Source of the DNA: Diatrype stigma
Taxonomy: Eukaryota > Ascomycota > Sordariomycetes > Xylariales > Diatrypaceae
Length of the DNA: 64,000 nt
NCBI GenBank assembly: GCA_022225965.2
Contig: JAKJXP020000032.1
Coordinates: 186,001 to 250,000, forward strand
Reading direction: 5' to 3'
The notes beneath the pieces are model-generated. The model was given only the letters and a program-made list of their open reading frames with translations, was not told where the DNA came from and did no database searches. The position numbers and the translations under genes are program-made. Below are positions 43,847 through 54,049 of the stretch, piece by piece. The number at the start of each line of letters is the position of its first letter. Position 1 is the first letter of the stretch.

Positions 43847-45247
43847 ATGAAGTTAAACATCTCTATCGTTGCGACCCAAGCCGGGGCACTGTTAGCGGCC
43901 AACACAGTACTGGCCGCTACCAGCGGAGAGTTCAATATATTAACCATGAACGTTGCCGGACTACCGGAATTTCTGAACAACAATGAAGTTCCCGGGGACA
44001 AGACGACGAATTCCGGGACCATAGGTGCCAAGTTCGCAGAGTATGGCTATGATATCATCCACGTACAAGAGGTAAGATAGGCTCAGTACAGGAAACACAC
44101 CTCAACAGTCGCGAGCGGAGAAGCTGAACGCTCGTTCTAGGACTTCAACTACCATGCAGCCATCTATGAGACCGACACGCACCCCTACCGCACGGCAACA
44201 TCCGGGGGTGTGCCGTTCGGCTCCGGTCTCAACACGCTCTCCAACTTCGATTGGATCAACTTCGCCCGCGTGAAGTGGGAAACCTGCAGCAACGCCTCGG
44301 GTGCCGACTGCCTGACTCCGAAGGGATTCACGTTCATGCGAGCGCAGATCGACGATGGCGTCTACGTCGACGTGTACAACCTGCACACGGACGCGGGGAC
44401 GGAGGACGAGGACCTGACGGCGCGCGCAGCCAACCTAGAGCAGGTAGCGGCGCACATCGACACGTGGAGCGCCGGCAACGCGGTGCTGGTCTACGGCGAC
44501 ACCAACAGCCGGTACACGCGGGCGGGCGACAACATCACCGTGTTCGCGAACCAGAACGGCATGACGGACCCGTGGGTCGAGCTGATCCGCGGCGGCGCCA
44601 TCCCCACCGAGGAGGTGCTCTGCGACAACCCGAGCACGACGGACGAGTGCGAGACGGTCGACAAGGTCTTCTACCGCGGCAGCCCGCTCGTCGACCTCCG
44701 CGCCACCAAGTGGACCTACCAGAGCACGCGCTTCCTGCAGTCCAACGGCAGCATCCTGTCGGACCACAACCCCATCACCGTGGAGTTTGCCTGGACGGCG
44801 GGCGCGTCGCTGCGCCAGTCCGGCTTCTTCGGCGGCCCGCACGGCACGTGGTTCAGCGACGTGGCGGCGCTCGACGCCGCGTCGGCCAAACCCTCCGCGG
44901 CGAGCGTGCTTACGTTCCGAGGCTCGGAGAGGCTGGACAGCGTGGGCCTCACGCTGGCGGACGGGACGGCTTTGACGCACGGCGGGACGGGCGGCGACGT
45001 TGCGACTCTCACGCTCGAGGATGGCGAGTCGTGGACTAGCACCAAGGTCTGCCAGGGCAAGAAGAACGACGAGACGAGAATCTTCTATATACTGGCGACT
45101 ACTAGCACCGGTCGGACGCTCGAGGCCGGGACGTCGACGGATGACTGCTCGACGTTCACGGCGCCCGATGGGTGGGCTGTCGTCGGCTTCGTTGGTCAGG
45201 ACGGCGACGAAATAGATCAGCTCGCTCTTGTCTATGCTCCTCAGTAG
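43847..45247 (+). CDS. secreted EEP-family phosphatase/sphingomyelinase-like protein fused to a jacalin-like lectin domain
   Basis: Exons 43847-44071 and 44141-45247 (69-bp intron, GTAAGA...TAG) give 443 residues. A signal peptide (about 1-23) is followed by an endonuclease/exonuclease/phosphatase fold: NILTMNVAGLP, metal ligand Glu75 in IIHVQE, LHTDAG, YGDTNSR (Asp195, Asn197) and SDHNP (Asp283, His284). From about 305 to the end a jacalin-type beta-prism follows: GGPHGTWFSD, LDSVGLTLADGTALTHGG, TKVCQGKKNDETRIFYI, WAVVGFVGQDGDEIDQLALVY. The enzyme part probably acts on phosphodiester or phospho-inositol substrates and the lectin part on carbohydrate; the exact substrate is unknown. The second exon is much more GC-rich than the first. 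Confidence 0.9.
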
Positions 45248-45699
45248 GGATTTACCCGCGAAATGTATCAATCACTATAACACTAGCAATAGTTAATCAA
45301 TAGAGGATTGAACATCGTGGTATACTTGCACTGGACTTTTTGTTCTGCACGTTGCATATAATTACTCATCGGGTATGTATGTTAAGATGATCGTTCCTGA
45401 TGGGTGATTCTCTTTGATGATGAGATGGACTATTATAGGTTTAGTAGTTGTATTGGAAGCCAGTTTCTATGTAATGTTCGAATTGCCCCTTTTCCCGACA
45501 ACCCCTCTTATTCCCACGTCCACGTTCCACGTCCCACGAAATGTCTCATGCTCTCATGAACTAACCTCGCTCCTGACCTACCTACCAATGAATAACTAGC
45601 GAACAGCCCTGAATGGCGTATTAAGGCAAGGCCATATAGAATACCTGCCGTGGTATATATATAGGGCTATTGCTACCCATGTGAAATATCGAAATCGAG
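45248..45699. other. intergenic region, nothing recognised
   Basis: AT-rich 3' flank of the EEP-jacalin gene. No gene seen. Confidence 0.5.
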
Positions 45700-46628
45700 T
45701 TTGCAATAGTAGCTTCATAGATCTAGCGAGTATCAGCAATGCTCTTGGAAGACACCCGTTCGCTCACCCCCATAGCTTCCACGAGCAAGCCCGGAGGCTT
45801 CGTGGGCACCCACCTCGGTCTCTCATGAGGACCGCCTTTGAAGAAGCAATCTTGGAAGTACACCTCCCTCCGGTGGGAAATATGATGGTCTGGAAGAGTG
45901 CCCGGAATCTTCAATCTGATTGGCGATTTCCGTCCACCTGGTACTGTAGTCAGCCAGCCCTCCCGGATGGACCATGTGCGAGAGCGCAAATCTCGTGGGC
46001 TAGCACGCTGAGGTCCAGGCAACCCGCAGTGTACGTTGACGCATGCTGCAAGGATATTGCCCATGCACAGCCGGGGGGTGTCCCTTTAAAGGTCGGGGGC
46101 ATGACCACCATATCAGCCATATATTGTCGCATGCCGACTGGGAGGCGGCCAAGGATCTAGATGTATTAACATTGTATCTTTGCGAAGAAGGGGGGGGGGG
46201 GGTAATGTAGTTTGGCTGCTTAACTGATTATATACAATGTGCGAACTTCAAGAATGACAACAAGTAGCCTATTCCGATACATCACTTACATCGATAACAT
46301 ATTCCCAGCTCTCCTCCTGTCGCGCCTCCTTGTGGCGGCAGATAGACCACGGGGCCGAGCAGTCGTCATAGAGCACGTCTTTAACCTCAAAATCTGATGG
46401 TTCCAGGCCGTAGGCAAGGGCCTCGTTGTAGCAGTACTCAGGAATCCAGCCGGCCTGCCAGTTGGTCGTGCTGGAACCTCGCGCTGGCAGCTCGCGGAGC
46501 AGATCGGCCTTCTGACGATGAAGCTCAGTGTATCCAAAGACGAAAGGCTTGTTGGGGTTCCAAGCCACAGAAGAAGAGCAGACGAAGCTTGCCGTTGCCA
46601 ACGCGAGGATAGATACAGCGGGATGCAT
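45700..46628 (-). pseudogene. CON-13-like secreted protein, apparently truncated by frameshift
   Basis: Exon 1 (46628-46290) starts with a signal peptide (MHPAVSILALATASFVCSS) and contains NWQAGWIPEYCYNEA, GLEPSDFEVKDVLYDDCSAPW and CRHKEARQEESWEYVID. A 133-bp intron (46289-46157, GTAAGT...TAG) leads to exon 2, which begins ILGRLPVGMRQYMADMVVMPP and has LDLSVLAHEICALAHG. This matches, in order, a fungal secreted family that includes the conidiation protein CON-13. Exon 2 stops at 45950, giving only 181 residues, and a related-looking continuation (GGLADYSTRW) is in another frame directly after. The intron contains a 13-base C run. I call it broken, but an unrecognised splice could rescue it. 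Confidence 0.65.
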
Positions 46629-46999
46629 TTTAAAAAGCGAATGAAAGTAAACGGGGTACAGTATAAGCCGATACTCGATAGAATGAACGATACTACGGTG
46701 AAAGGTGTGTTTGAAGAGTGGTCTAATATAGCATTCTATTTTCACTCAACCGCCGGTATGATTCATTCTTATATATTGTTCTTAGTTGACGATTTCAACC
46801 CTTTCGAATGATCGATTATGTTCTTGGCTTGACTGGATAAACCCGAAGCAATTCGTTGTCTCCGACGATGTTCCAAGATTACTCTCGTGCTTTCCACGTC
46901 CGCACTAAGCCTAACGATGGAGGAAGGCACCCGAAGATAGCACCCATTTCCCCGTAGTTCTAAGGACATGATTGCTATCATTCGTGCACCATTAGCACG
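46629..46999. other. spacer between two pseudogenes
   Basis: Presumed former promoter of the CON-13-like gene, plus decayed sequence leading into the SDR relic. No intact gene. Confidence 0.4.
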
Positions 47000-47310
47000 G
47001 GATCGTCAGCGTCGCCCACAACCCCGGCAGTGCGGCGTCGAACCTCTTTCGATACAACTAGTGGATGCAGCTGCTCGCCTGGCCGCTGTTGCACTCACCG
47101 AGTAAGACGCCTACACGGAGTTGTATGCCGGTCTTACGCAGGACATCACGCTAGAAAGGAGTGGATGCTACCGTCTATCCCTTCGAGATGGTTGCCCGGG
47201 AGACGGAGATGGGAGCCGATTTGTTTGTAGCCACCAAGGCCGAAGAGGAGTGAGGTAGCGGGAGGGCTTCAGAATTCTGTGAGTTCTGCGAGAAGACTCG
47301 GGATTGTCAC
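47000..47310 (+). pseudogene. C-terminal relic of a short-chain dehydrogenase
   Basis: Plus-strand frames give, in order, GIVSVAHNPGSAASNLFRYN, a TAG stop, then LLAWPLLHSPSK. After a frameshift come AYTELYAGLTQDITLERSGC, then in another frame YPFEMVARETEMGADLFVATKAEEE, a TGA stop, and GSGRASEFCEFCEKTRD. This is the usual C-terminal order of a large fungal SDR group (VNPG..., LLTPLLYP, AYTELFAGLSPE, ATKSEEEGG, FWEWCE). Two stops and at least two frameshifts show it is dead. The N-terminal Rossmann half is absent. Confidence 0.75.
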
Positions 47311-47650
47311 TGATGGAATACCAGTCCGCTGGGTGCGAGGATTCGGGATACATTGGAAAGTGAATTGATCGCACGTTAGTTATTGTCAAAGATCGCTCAA
47401 CGTAGGGTGTCTCAGAATCCAGGGACACCTCATAGGTAATATACATCCAAGATCCCATGCCAATTCGCCCTGGGTATCACATCCATCATCCCTCCATATC
47501 CATCCAAACCAGACCCAAGATCCGTAACCAACCGTAGTAACCGACCCATCGCTTGCTCTAAAACCAAGCAGGAGAACCAATAAGGCTCCTGTCGCCAAAG
47601 CGGAATAATGCACAAAAAGAAAGAAAAAGAAAAAGAACAGAGACCATAGA
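47311..47650. other. intergenic region, nothing recognised
   Basis: Between the SDR relic and the 3' end of the next minus-strand gene. An A-rich stretch (aaagaaagaaaaagaaaaag) lies at about 47610-47640. Confidence 0.4.
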
Positions 47651-49161
47651 TCACGAAAGCACCGCGCCCCAGCACCGCCCCGCCATATCGAGGTCATGGA
47701 GCATCTGCCACTTGGTATGGGCGGCATTGATGTGGTCCCGCAGCGCGTTCGCATCGGCATACGTGGCCGTCCGCCCGCCCGACGTGCACAGCACGCAGCC
47801 GAAGCCGCCGTTCTCGCCCTCGCAGTGCGACTTGCCCAGGAACCGCGGCGTCATGCGGAACCCGTCCTTGACCACGAGGTTCAAGTTCGGGTTTTCATCG
47901 CCGTTGCCGCTACCGTCCGCTGCCGTTGTTGTCGTTGTCGTGAGCCAGCCGTACCAGTCGTATCCGCACCGACATTTGCATTTTCTTCTTCTGCTGCTGA
48001 CGCTGCTGCTACTGCCTTTACCCTTATGGCCTTTACTCTCGCTCCTGCTCTCGCTCCCGATCTCGATGGGTGGCATGGCCTTCCGCACGTCGATCTGGTA
48101 TTTCATCGCCTCGGGACAAAATGCGCTCAACACACTGGCCTTGGGTCGCGCTGATGACGACGATGACGATGACGACGCGCTGCTGCTTCCACCGAACCCG
48201 AAGCTGCCGGACACCCTCCTGGCGACGGCAGTGGTGGCACTAGTCGTCCCTGCTGCTGACGGCGATGATGTGTACGTACAAGAAGTGCTCCGCCGGTCGC
48301 CCGGAACCATCTTCGGCGTCGGCGGTGGGGACGGCGGCTCGGATTGGAATGGCGACCGGCTAGAGCCGCTGAGACGGTATACCGTCCGAACGTCATCTTC
48401 GACACCGGCACCGGCACTCTTCTCCCCCTCCCCCTCCTCCTCCTCCGTGGGTTCCTCGGACACCGAGGGCGCCGTCGAAGGCATCGCCACCGATGCGCGT
48501 AGCAGCGATAGTGGCCTTATGCTCATCCGTGACGACCGCCGCCGTGCAGCAGCAGCAGCAGCAGCAGCAGTGGGAGCAAAGACAGTAGAAGCGGGATACG
48601 CTAACGAGGTCGGACGGGCGGCGCGCACCCGCTTGCCTAGGTCTGCTAGCGTTGCTATGGTGGAGACGCGCACGGCCTCGGAGGCCCGGAGGATCTCGGC
48701 AAGCGGCAGCGGGCCGTTGTCGCCGGTCATGGCCTGGTACAGGGTGCCGATGTGCTGCTCCAGGCGGCCGAGGTTTTCGTGCAGGGCTTCGCAACTACTC
48801 TCTATAAGTGGTGAGGGGGTTAATCCATCAGCATTCATAGTTACTCTAAGTTGAAACCAGCCAAAGGGCCAGATGGGGGAAGGGGGGAGGGAGATAGGGT
48901 AGGTGGCCGTACTGTCCCCTGCGGAAAAGCTCTCCCCGAGGGTCTCGGCGGCCTCGGTATAGGCTTTCCGGATGATGGGGCCGGAGATGCTCAGCGACGT
49001 GCTCAAGCCGCAGCTGCCGCTGCCCCAGAGCTTGCCCTTGTCGTGGGTGCGGTACCGGTTCTCCTGCCACTTCCGCCGCTGCCATTTCGTGTAGTACTCG
49101 AGCGCGGCGTCGTAGGCCGACAGCAGCTCGTTGACCAGCCCGCCCACGGTGTTGAGATCCA

Positions 49162-49162
<1 letters not shown>
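47651..49162 (-). CDS. hypothetical protein with a C-terminal zinc-finger-like segment
   Basis: Open frame of 503 codons. A 111-bp stretch (48912-48802) has a GTACGG donor, a ttaac branch site, a pyrimidine-rich middle and a TAG acceptor. Its length is a multiple of three, so splicing gives 466 residues without changing frame; I favour the spliced form because the removed part is unlike its flanks. The helical N-terminal third (AYDAALEYYTKWQRR, RKAYTEAAETLGESFSAGD, CEALHENLGRLEQHIGTLY) resembles uncharacterised fungal proteins. The middle is Ser/Ala/Thr-rich with homopolymers. The C-terminus has CEGENGGFGCVLC, then ALRDHINAAHTKW, a C2H2-like spacing. Role unknown, perhaps nucleic-acid or protein binding. 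The ATG is immediately preceded by a nine-unit tetranucleotide repeat. Confidence 0.65.
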
Positions 49163-49197
<35 letters not shown>

Positions 49198-49198
49198 T
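49163..49198. repeat. (GCGT)9 microsatellite abutting a start codon
   Basis: Nine perfect GCGT units directly upstream (minus strand ACGC) of the ATG at 49162, so it would form the last 36 bases of that mRNA's leader. Confidence 0.95.
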
Positions 49199-50722
49199 AC
49201 GACGTGCGTGGGGTGTTCGCTTCGCCGTTAGAGTTTGTTAGATATACACATGCATAGGTAGGTAGGTAGGTGGTAGGCGAGATAGATCAGGGCGCGCGGT
49301 ATAGATGGGTTGACGCGTAGCTAGGTATGTGAAAAGAGTTTCTATATGCAGGCAGGTTCACGATTAATCATATAAAATAGTAATGCGGCTCACGATGGTG
49401 GCATTGAATGCACCATTTCACTATCGTGGAGAGGACCGAGGGTGGGGGAAGGGAAAGGGGGGTGAATCATACGTAGAACAGAAACAAACAAATGGATGAG
49501 GTCAGAGCTGCTAATAACCAGCGACTAATAGAGACTAAGAACTAGAGACTAAGAACTAGAGACGAGACTACCTATAACGTTGTTTTGTATAGTGCAGGCT
49601 GGACAGGCAGACAGGCCGCCCGTATAGGCTGATAGGTAGCAACGACTACTACGTATAGTATAGCACCTACCTAGCGCCCGGTTGTGGGACAATTGATGCA
49701 GATCCATCCGGGTTGGGATCTCCATGGGGCAGCAGGCTGGCAGGGCTGGTTGATAAGAGACTGAAACAGCTGCAGGCTCTGTGCGCATTACGGGAATATT
49801 TAGTTACATACTTCGTACTTACATACGTAAATAGTTAGATACTTCGTATGTGACGGACAATTGCCCGACGTTCACGTTCACAATCACATTCGCGCCCAAG
49901 GACTTGCACTATCACAAGCGCAGCCCGGCAGACAGGGATGGGAATCCTACTAACTACCAGATAATCCGAGTACGGTAATTGTTGACGACTTGTCGCTTTC
50001 CCTATTCCCCTATCGCCCGTGTGTGGTGTGGCGCTCGTCAGCCGATGCAGATGTTGCAGCCAACACACGCCGCAAAGTCCGGCGAGGGCGAGGACGAGGG
50101 CGAGAAGCAAGCAGCAGCCACTAGGCGTTCGCGATGGTTAGGAGGCTTGGAAGGGATGTCGAGCTGAACCGAGAATTAATCTCTCATATTGATCAAGAGC
50201 AAGCCAGCCTTACCACCATTGCCGACCACGAAGCCGTAGCCCGTGTATGCATACAACGTATATAATAAGGATGGGAACTCTGGCATTTTACATACGGTAC
50301 ATACTCGATGAAATATAGACCGTCATGTTTTGTTCTTGTTATCTCGATCTCGATATCAACCAGTCCCAAGTCCAATGATGGCCACGACGACTCGCAGGGA
50401 TTGTTTAGTCTTGCAGCCTAGCGCAGCGCTAAGCATACTGCTAAATTAGCGCTGGTTAGCGGTCCCGGGTTGGCGGGTGGGGTTGGAAACTTCGCGGGGT
50501 GACACCGGGTTCAGCCCCCGAGTTCAGCCCCCGAGTTCAGCCCCCGAGTTCAGCCGGGGGTCGAGGCCTCTGCAGCAAGGCTTGATGTTGTATTCTCCAA
50601 GTATCGTGGACCTAGCCCGGTACCAAGTAAGGTTATGGCGTTGCTATCAATGATTTCCCACATTTCAGACCCCGCTTCCTGCATTCATCCAATCCAATAT
50701 CCAATACATATAAATAACAAGC
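49199..50722. other. intergenic region with short tandem repeats
   Basis: No supported gene. It contains a gactaagaactaga doublet (about 49530-49562), aggtaggtaggt and similar near 49255, and a 13-bp minisatellite (50509-50555). A taaata box lies at 50711-50716, very close to the next ATG. Confidence 0.55.
50509..50555. repeat. 13-bp minisatellite, 3.6 units (gttcagcccccga)
   Basis: Three perfect 13-bp units plus eight bases of a fourth, about 170 bp upstream of the regulator-like gene. Confidence 0.9.
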
Positions 50723-51454
50723 ATGCCGTCCGCGTCCTCCTTCCGCGCGCCTAGAGACCAGCCTATCGAAAAGGTGCTTGATCGCTACTCCGAGATATTC
50801 AACCCGCGGCCGCTACTCGAGCGGTTGTTCACCTCCGGCCAGGTCCTGATCGATCTGTATCCGGACGTGTTGGAAATTCTGTTCAGCACCACGGGAGTCC
50901 AGCAGCAGAGTGGTGATCGTCAACATGCCGATGGTAGCTGTCTGCATGATCTCGACTATGTCCACGCGTCTAGCGGAGATGTTCCGTGGTCGGTAGAGGA
51001 AGCATCAGCAGCACAACCAGCAGCAGCAGCAGACGAGTTGGACGTCTTTCTCTTCAACCTCCTCGTGCTATGCCACACCAGGGTGCTGGACATCTTCGAG
51101 AAACTCCTGAGCCACGCCGCCCTCTGCGCCAAGCTATCGCTGGCGCACCCCAGCGGCAAGGAGCCTCCCCGGGCGAACGTCCCCGAGCTCCGGGTCGGCA
51201 GTTTCGTCGCGTCCGCCTCGTCATCGTCCACCATGCAGGCTGTCCTGCTGGGCCATATCGCATCCGTCCTGAAGACGCGGTCGCAACAGCTCAGTCGGAA
51301 GCTGTCGGAGACGCTCGGGGGCAATGAAAACGACGACAAAATCAGCAGGGTGGTCAGGCTCCAGTGCGAGGTCTTGGAGGAGAGTGCGGGGGATAGGGTA
51401 AAGCCGCTTCAGGAAGTGAAAGATCGTCTCAATGATCTTGGGTTGCCGATTTGA
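50723..51454 (+). CDS. hypothetical protein resembling the regulatory domain of AflR-type transcription factors
   Basis: 243-residue single exon. It is helical overall, with an early segment PLLERLFTSGQVLIDLYPDVLEI. A later part, DVFLFNLLVLCHTRVLDIFEKLL, VPELRVGSFVA, MQAVLLGHIASVLKTRSQQLSRKLSE and KPLQEVKDRLNDLGL, follows the pattern of the C-terminal regulatory region of AflR-like fungal factors (a cysteine-containing helix, a VxVGxF strand, then a helix before the end). No Zn2Cys6 cluster (CxxCxxKKxxC) is present in the protein or visible in the 500 bp upstream, so a DNA-binding role is not supported. Assignment is by pattern only; it could be an unrelated orphan. Confidence 0.55.
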   Translation: MPSASSFRAPRDQPIEKVLDRYSEIFNPRPLLERLFTSGQVLIDLYPDVLEILFSTTGVQQQSGDRQHADGSCLHDLDYVHASSGDVPWSVEEASAAQPAAAADELDVFLFNLLVLCHTRVLDIFEKLLSHAALCAKLSLAHPSGKEPPRANVPELRVGSFVASASSSSTMQAVLLGHIASVLKTRSQQLSRKLSETLGGNENDDKISRVVRLQCEVLEESAGDRVKPLQEVKDRLNDLGLPI

Positions 51455-52097
51455 TGTGGCACCATTGATTCTGTATTCACTACCCGTAAGAACCGATGCA
51501 GTACTCCGCCAATGCCTTTACCCAGCGAAGCTACTCGTGAGCTTTCCGAAGTTTTGATTTCAAGGCAGACTTCGGATTATATCATAGGACCGTCCATCGA
51601 TCATCCCGGCTTCGCTGAGGTGGCGTAGCATCTTCCTCACCCATTCGTACGCGCGGCCGGAGATGATATCGTAGAGCCGCGGGAGCTGTTGGTATGCAGG
51701 GTCAAGGAGGACCCGCAAGACGTGCTCCAACACTGGAACAACAGCCCTGACAGGTCTCCGGGGTGGCATGCCAGGATTGGACGATCGATGATGGAGTGTC
51801 CGTGCTGGTGGACGGGTGGTACGCGAGAGCCCTCGCAGGATGTTTATATTTTCACAATTGCCCACGGTGCAACAAGCACGAAACTCTGTATTGGAAAAGT
51901 CGGGAGGTAGTAAGGAAGGCTAAGACACCACAAGCCTTTCGCCTCCCCTTATATCATGCAACTGCCGCTCCAAGGCCGTCAATTACCTACTTCAATACTT
52001 CAGAAACCATGACGGTCTCGCGGGCTGCTGCTTGTCCAATCCTGGCAGCATTCGTGGCATCAACCACGTGCCAAACTACGATCTAATATTCAAGATA
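51455..52097. other. intergenic region with one doubtful small ORF
   Basis: A minus-strand frame (ATG at 51769, stop at 51560, 69 codons) reads LYDIISGRAYEWVRKMLRHLSEAGMIDG and ends RSLP. It has plausible helical character but no assigned family and could be a relic exon. Otherwise nothing seen. Confidence 0.3.
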
Positions 52098-53165
52098 TTA
52101 GCTAAGAACAACGGCGCCGAGGTAACGTAAGTCTAAGCTCTCCTCGGTGGCCGGATGCATATCCCCATATTCGTCCTGAACGAAGCCATTGACCAGAAAA
52201 AGGCCAGTAAGCCTGGCAACCTCGATGCACTGCCGCTGTGCTTCAGAAGTGGTCCCCAAGCAACGATAGAACGTGGTCCAGAACTGCTCTTGGAGCTCAT
52301 CATGATTGGGAAAATAACTCCAACCATTCTCGTTCATCGTCCTGACCCCAAGCATGGTCTCGAGCCCCCCCAGAGACATGCCAAAGGGGCTGACTTCGGC
52401 GTCCCTCCAGTCGCAGATACCCACGATGGCGCCCGTGTCGGGATCCACGTGGATATTATTTTCCAGGAGGTCGGTATGGTTGGGTACCAAGGGCCAGTTT
52501 TGATCACAGATACTCGGGAGTTGGGGGATCAGGGTGTCCAGCGTTGCGTGAAAGCGAGCGGGAAGCCCCTTGCGCATTCGGTGGAGCTGTAATGAGTAAT
52601 GTTCAAGAAGTTGCCCGCGATTTGGTCTGCTCATCGACCTAGGCGTGTTATGATATGCCGACGCGAAGAATCTATCCTGGTCATGTCAGCCGCGGGTAAG
52701 CTTATCTGCGTTAGTAGGGCAGAGTCGGAGACAGAAGGGAGCCGGGATGCCGGTGGAGACGAACCTCGCGTAGCTGTCGATGGTGTTCCGTAGGAGCTTG
52801 TAGTTGTTCTCTTGTAAGTAATCTCGGGCGAGATACATGGAAATACCACCGATATTATTCATCGTGTAGATGTTGAGATGATGAAACGGACCATGGTCTT
52901 TGTGGCGTGGCGTGAAGCCTTGGTAGGCCTGCTCGATACGATTCATCAAGGACATGTCCAGAAAGGAGCCTGGGACGCGGAACTGAACGACGACTTGCCC
53001 GGTGTCGACGGTGTAGCTGGTTCCGCCCTGGCAAGCTGTCGGAGTGACCGACTCGCCCGTTAAGCTTTCAGCTTTGTCATTGCACTGCTTCTGCGTGACA
53101 GGCGCGTTTCTCTTGAAAAACTCCCCTATCTGCATCCGCGACAGTGCTGACATATCCACCGCCAT
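52098..53165 (-). CDS. aminoglycoside-phosphotransferase-like (APH) kinase, two exons
   Basis: Exons 53165-52765 and 52671-52098 (93-bp intron, GTTCGT donor, ctactaac branch, TAG acceptor) give 324 residues and restore the family motif SYARFFASAYHN across the junction. The kinase signature is HTDLLENN (His199, Asp201, Asn206, as HxDxxxxN), followed by the metal-binding GICDWRDAE (Asp221, Asp224). The N-lobe has VVVQFRVPGSFLDMSL in place of the usual VRF..P. APH-fold proteins in fungi mostly phosphorylate small molecules of unknown identity; antibiotic resistance should not be inferred. The frame stays open far upstream (to 53450); I chose MAVDMSALSRMQIG, whose context matches the N-terminus of such proteins. 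Confidence 0.82.
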
Positions 53166-54049
53166 TGTGCGAAGGCTTGTGATCGGCTTTCGTTCCTGTG
53201 ACGATAGTACGCTCGCCTTGGCTGGCTTGGGTCGGTAGTCAAGCGTCTTGATTAGGGACGGGAGGTGGTCGCAAGACAAATTGTTCAAAGCATGCCGCAG
53301 CAGGATTCCACCTTGACGTGAGGGCTTGTGGTTAATCCGACGACTAATTACGAGGGGTGAGCTGTTATATAGAATTTCAGTCAACAAATGAAGTCTGGCG
53401 TTACGGACCAACACACCAGAGGGCCCGTTGGCAGGCCTAGTGTGGAACAAAAGACGGGGTCAACAGAAGAAACACGGACCAATCAGCAAACACCCCTATC
53501 TATCCTTACCCCCTATCTATGGCCCGCTATATACCACGTAAGCCACAGATATCATAGCGTACACTGAAATGATACTGATTTATATAAATGCTTGTCATTT
53601 TAGCCATAAATATACAGCGGGGGGAAAGGTCCAGTGCGTGATTCATGGGTCTGCGCCACTGGCGTACGTCAGTACAAATGCAAGGGACGCGACGATGGCT
53701 TCCCAAGGGAGGTCGAGCATTGTCCCGCAGCGCATGCATGTTTATCTTACCTTGATCATGGAACGGATGTCGAAAGCCACTTCAGTTGGACATACGAAGC
53801 AGCCCTGGATATAGCCTACTGTATCTCAACATCGACTCCACAGATTAGGGGGAAGTAATCCGCCTTGGATCCCTATAATATGACGAATTGCACCGGAACT
53901 TTCGGTGGGGTAGGGAGGTCTAGTCCTATTTTATGCTTTGAGTCTCAAGCCCCTCAGTCAACCGCCTCACGAACCGCAAAATACTGAAGGGCTGCGCCTT
54001 TAAAGACGGTGCTGGCAGCGCAAGATAGTTGTCGTCCTCGATAGCTTAT
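53166..54049. other. intergenic region, nothing recognised
   Basis: Open upstream frame of the APH gene (to 53450), then sequence with only short frames. No domain seen. Confidence 0.4.

Noticed and set aside
44435..45271. 278-codon minus-strand frame under the EEP-jacalin gene
   Set aside because: Antisense shadow of a GC-rich exon; Arg/Val/Ala-rich without motifs.
45681..46160. 159-codon plus-strand frame
   Set aside because: It lies antisense to the CON-13-like pseudogene, whose family motifs are on the other strand.
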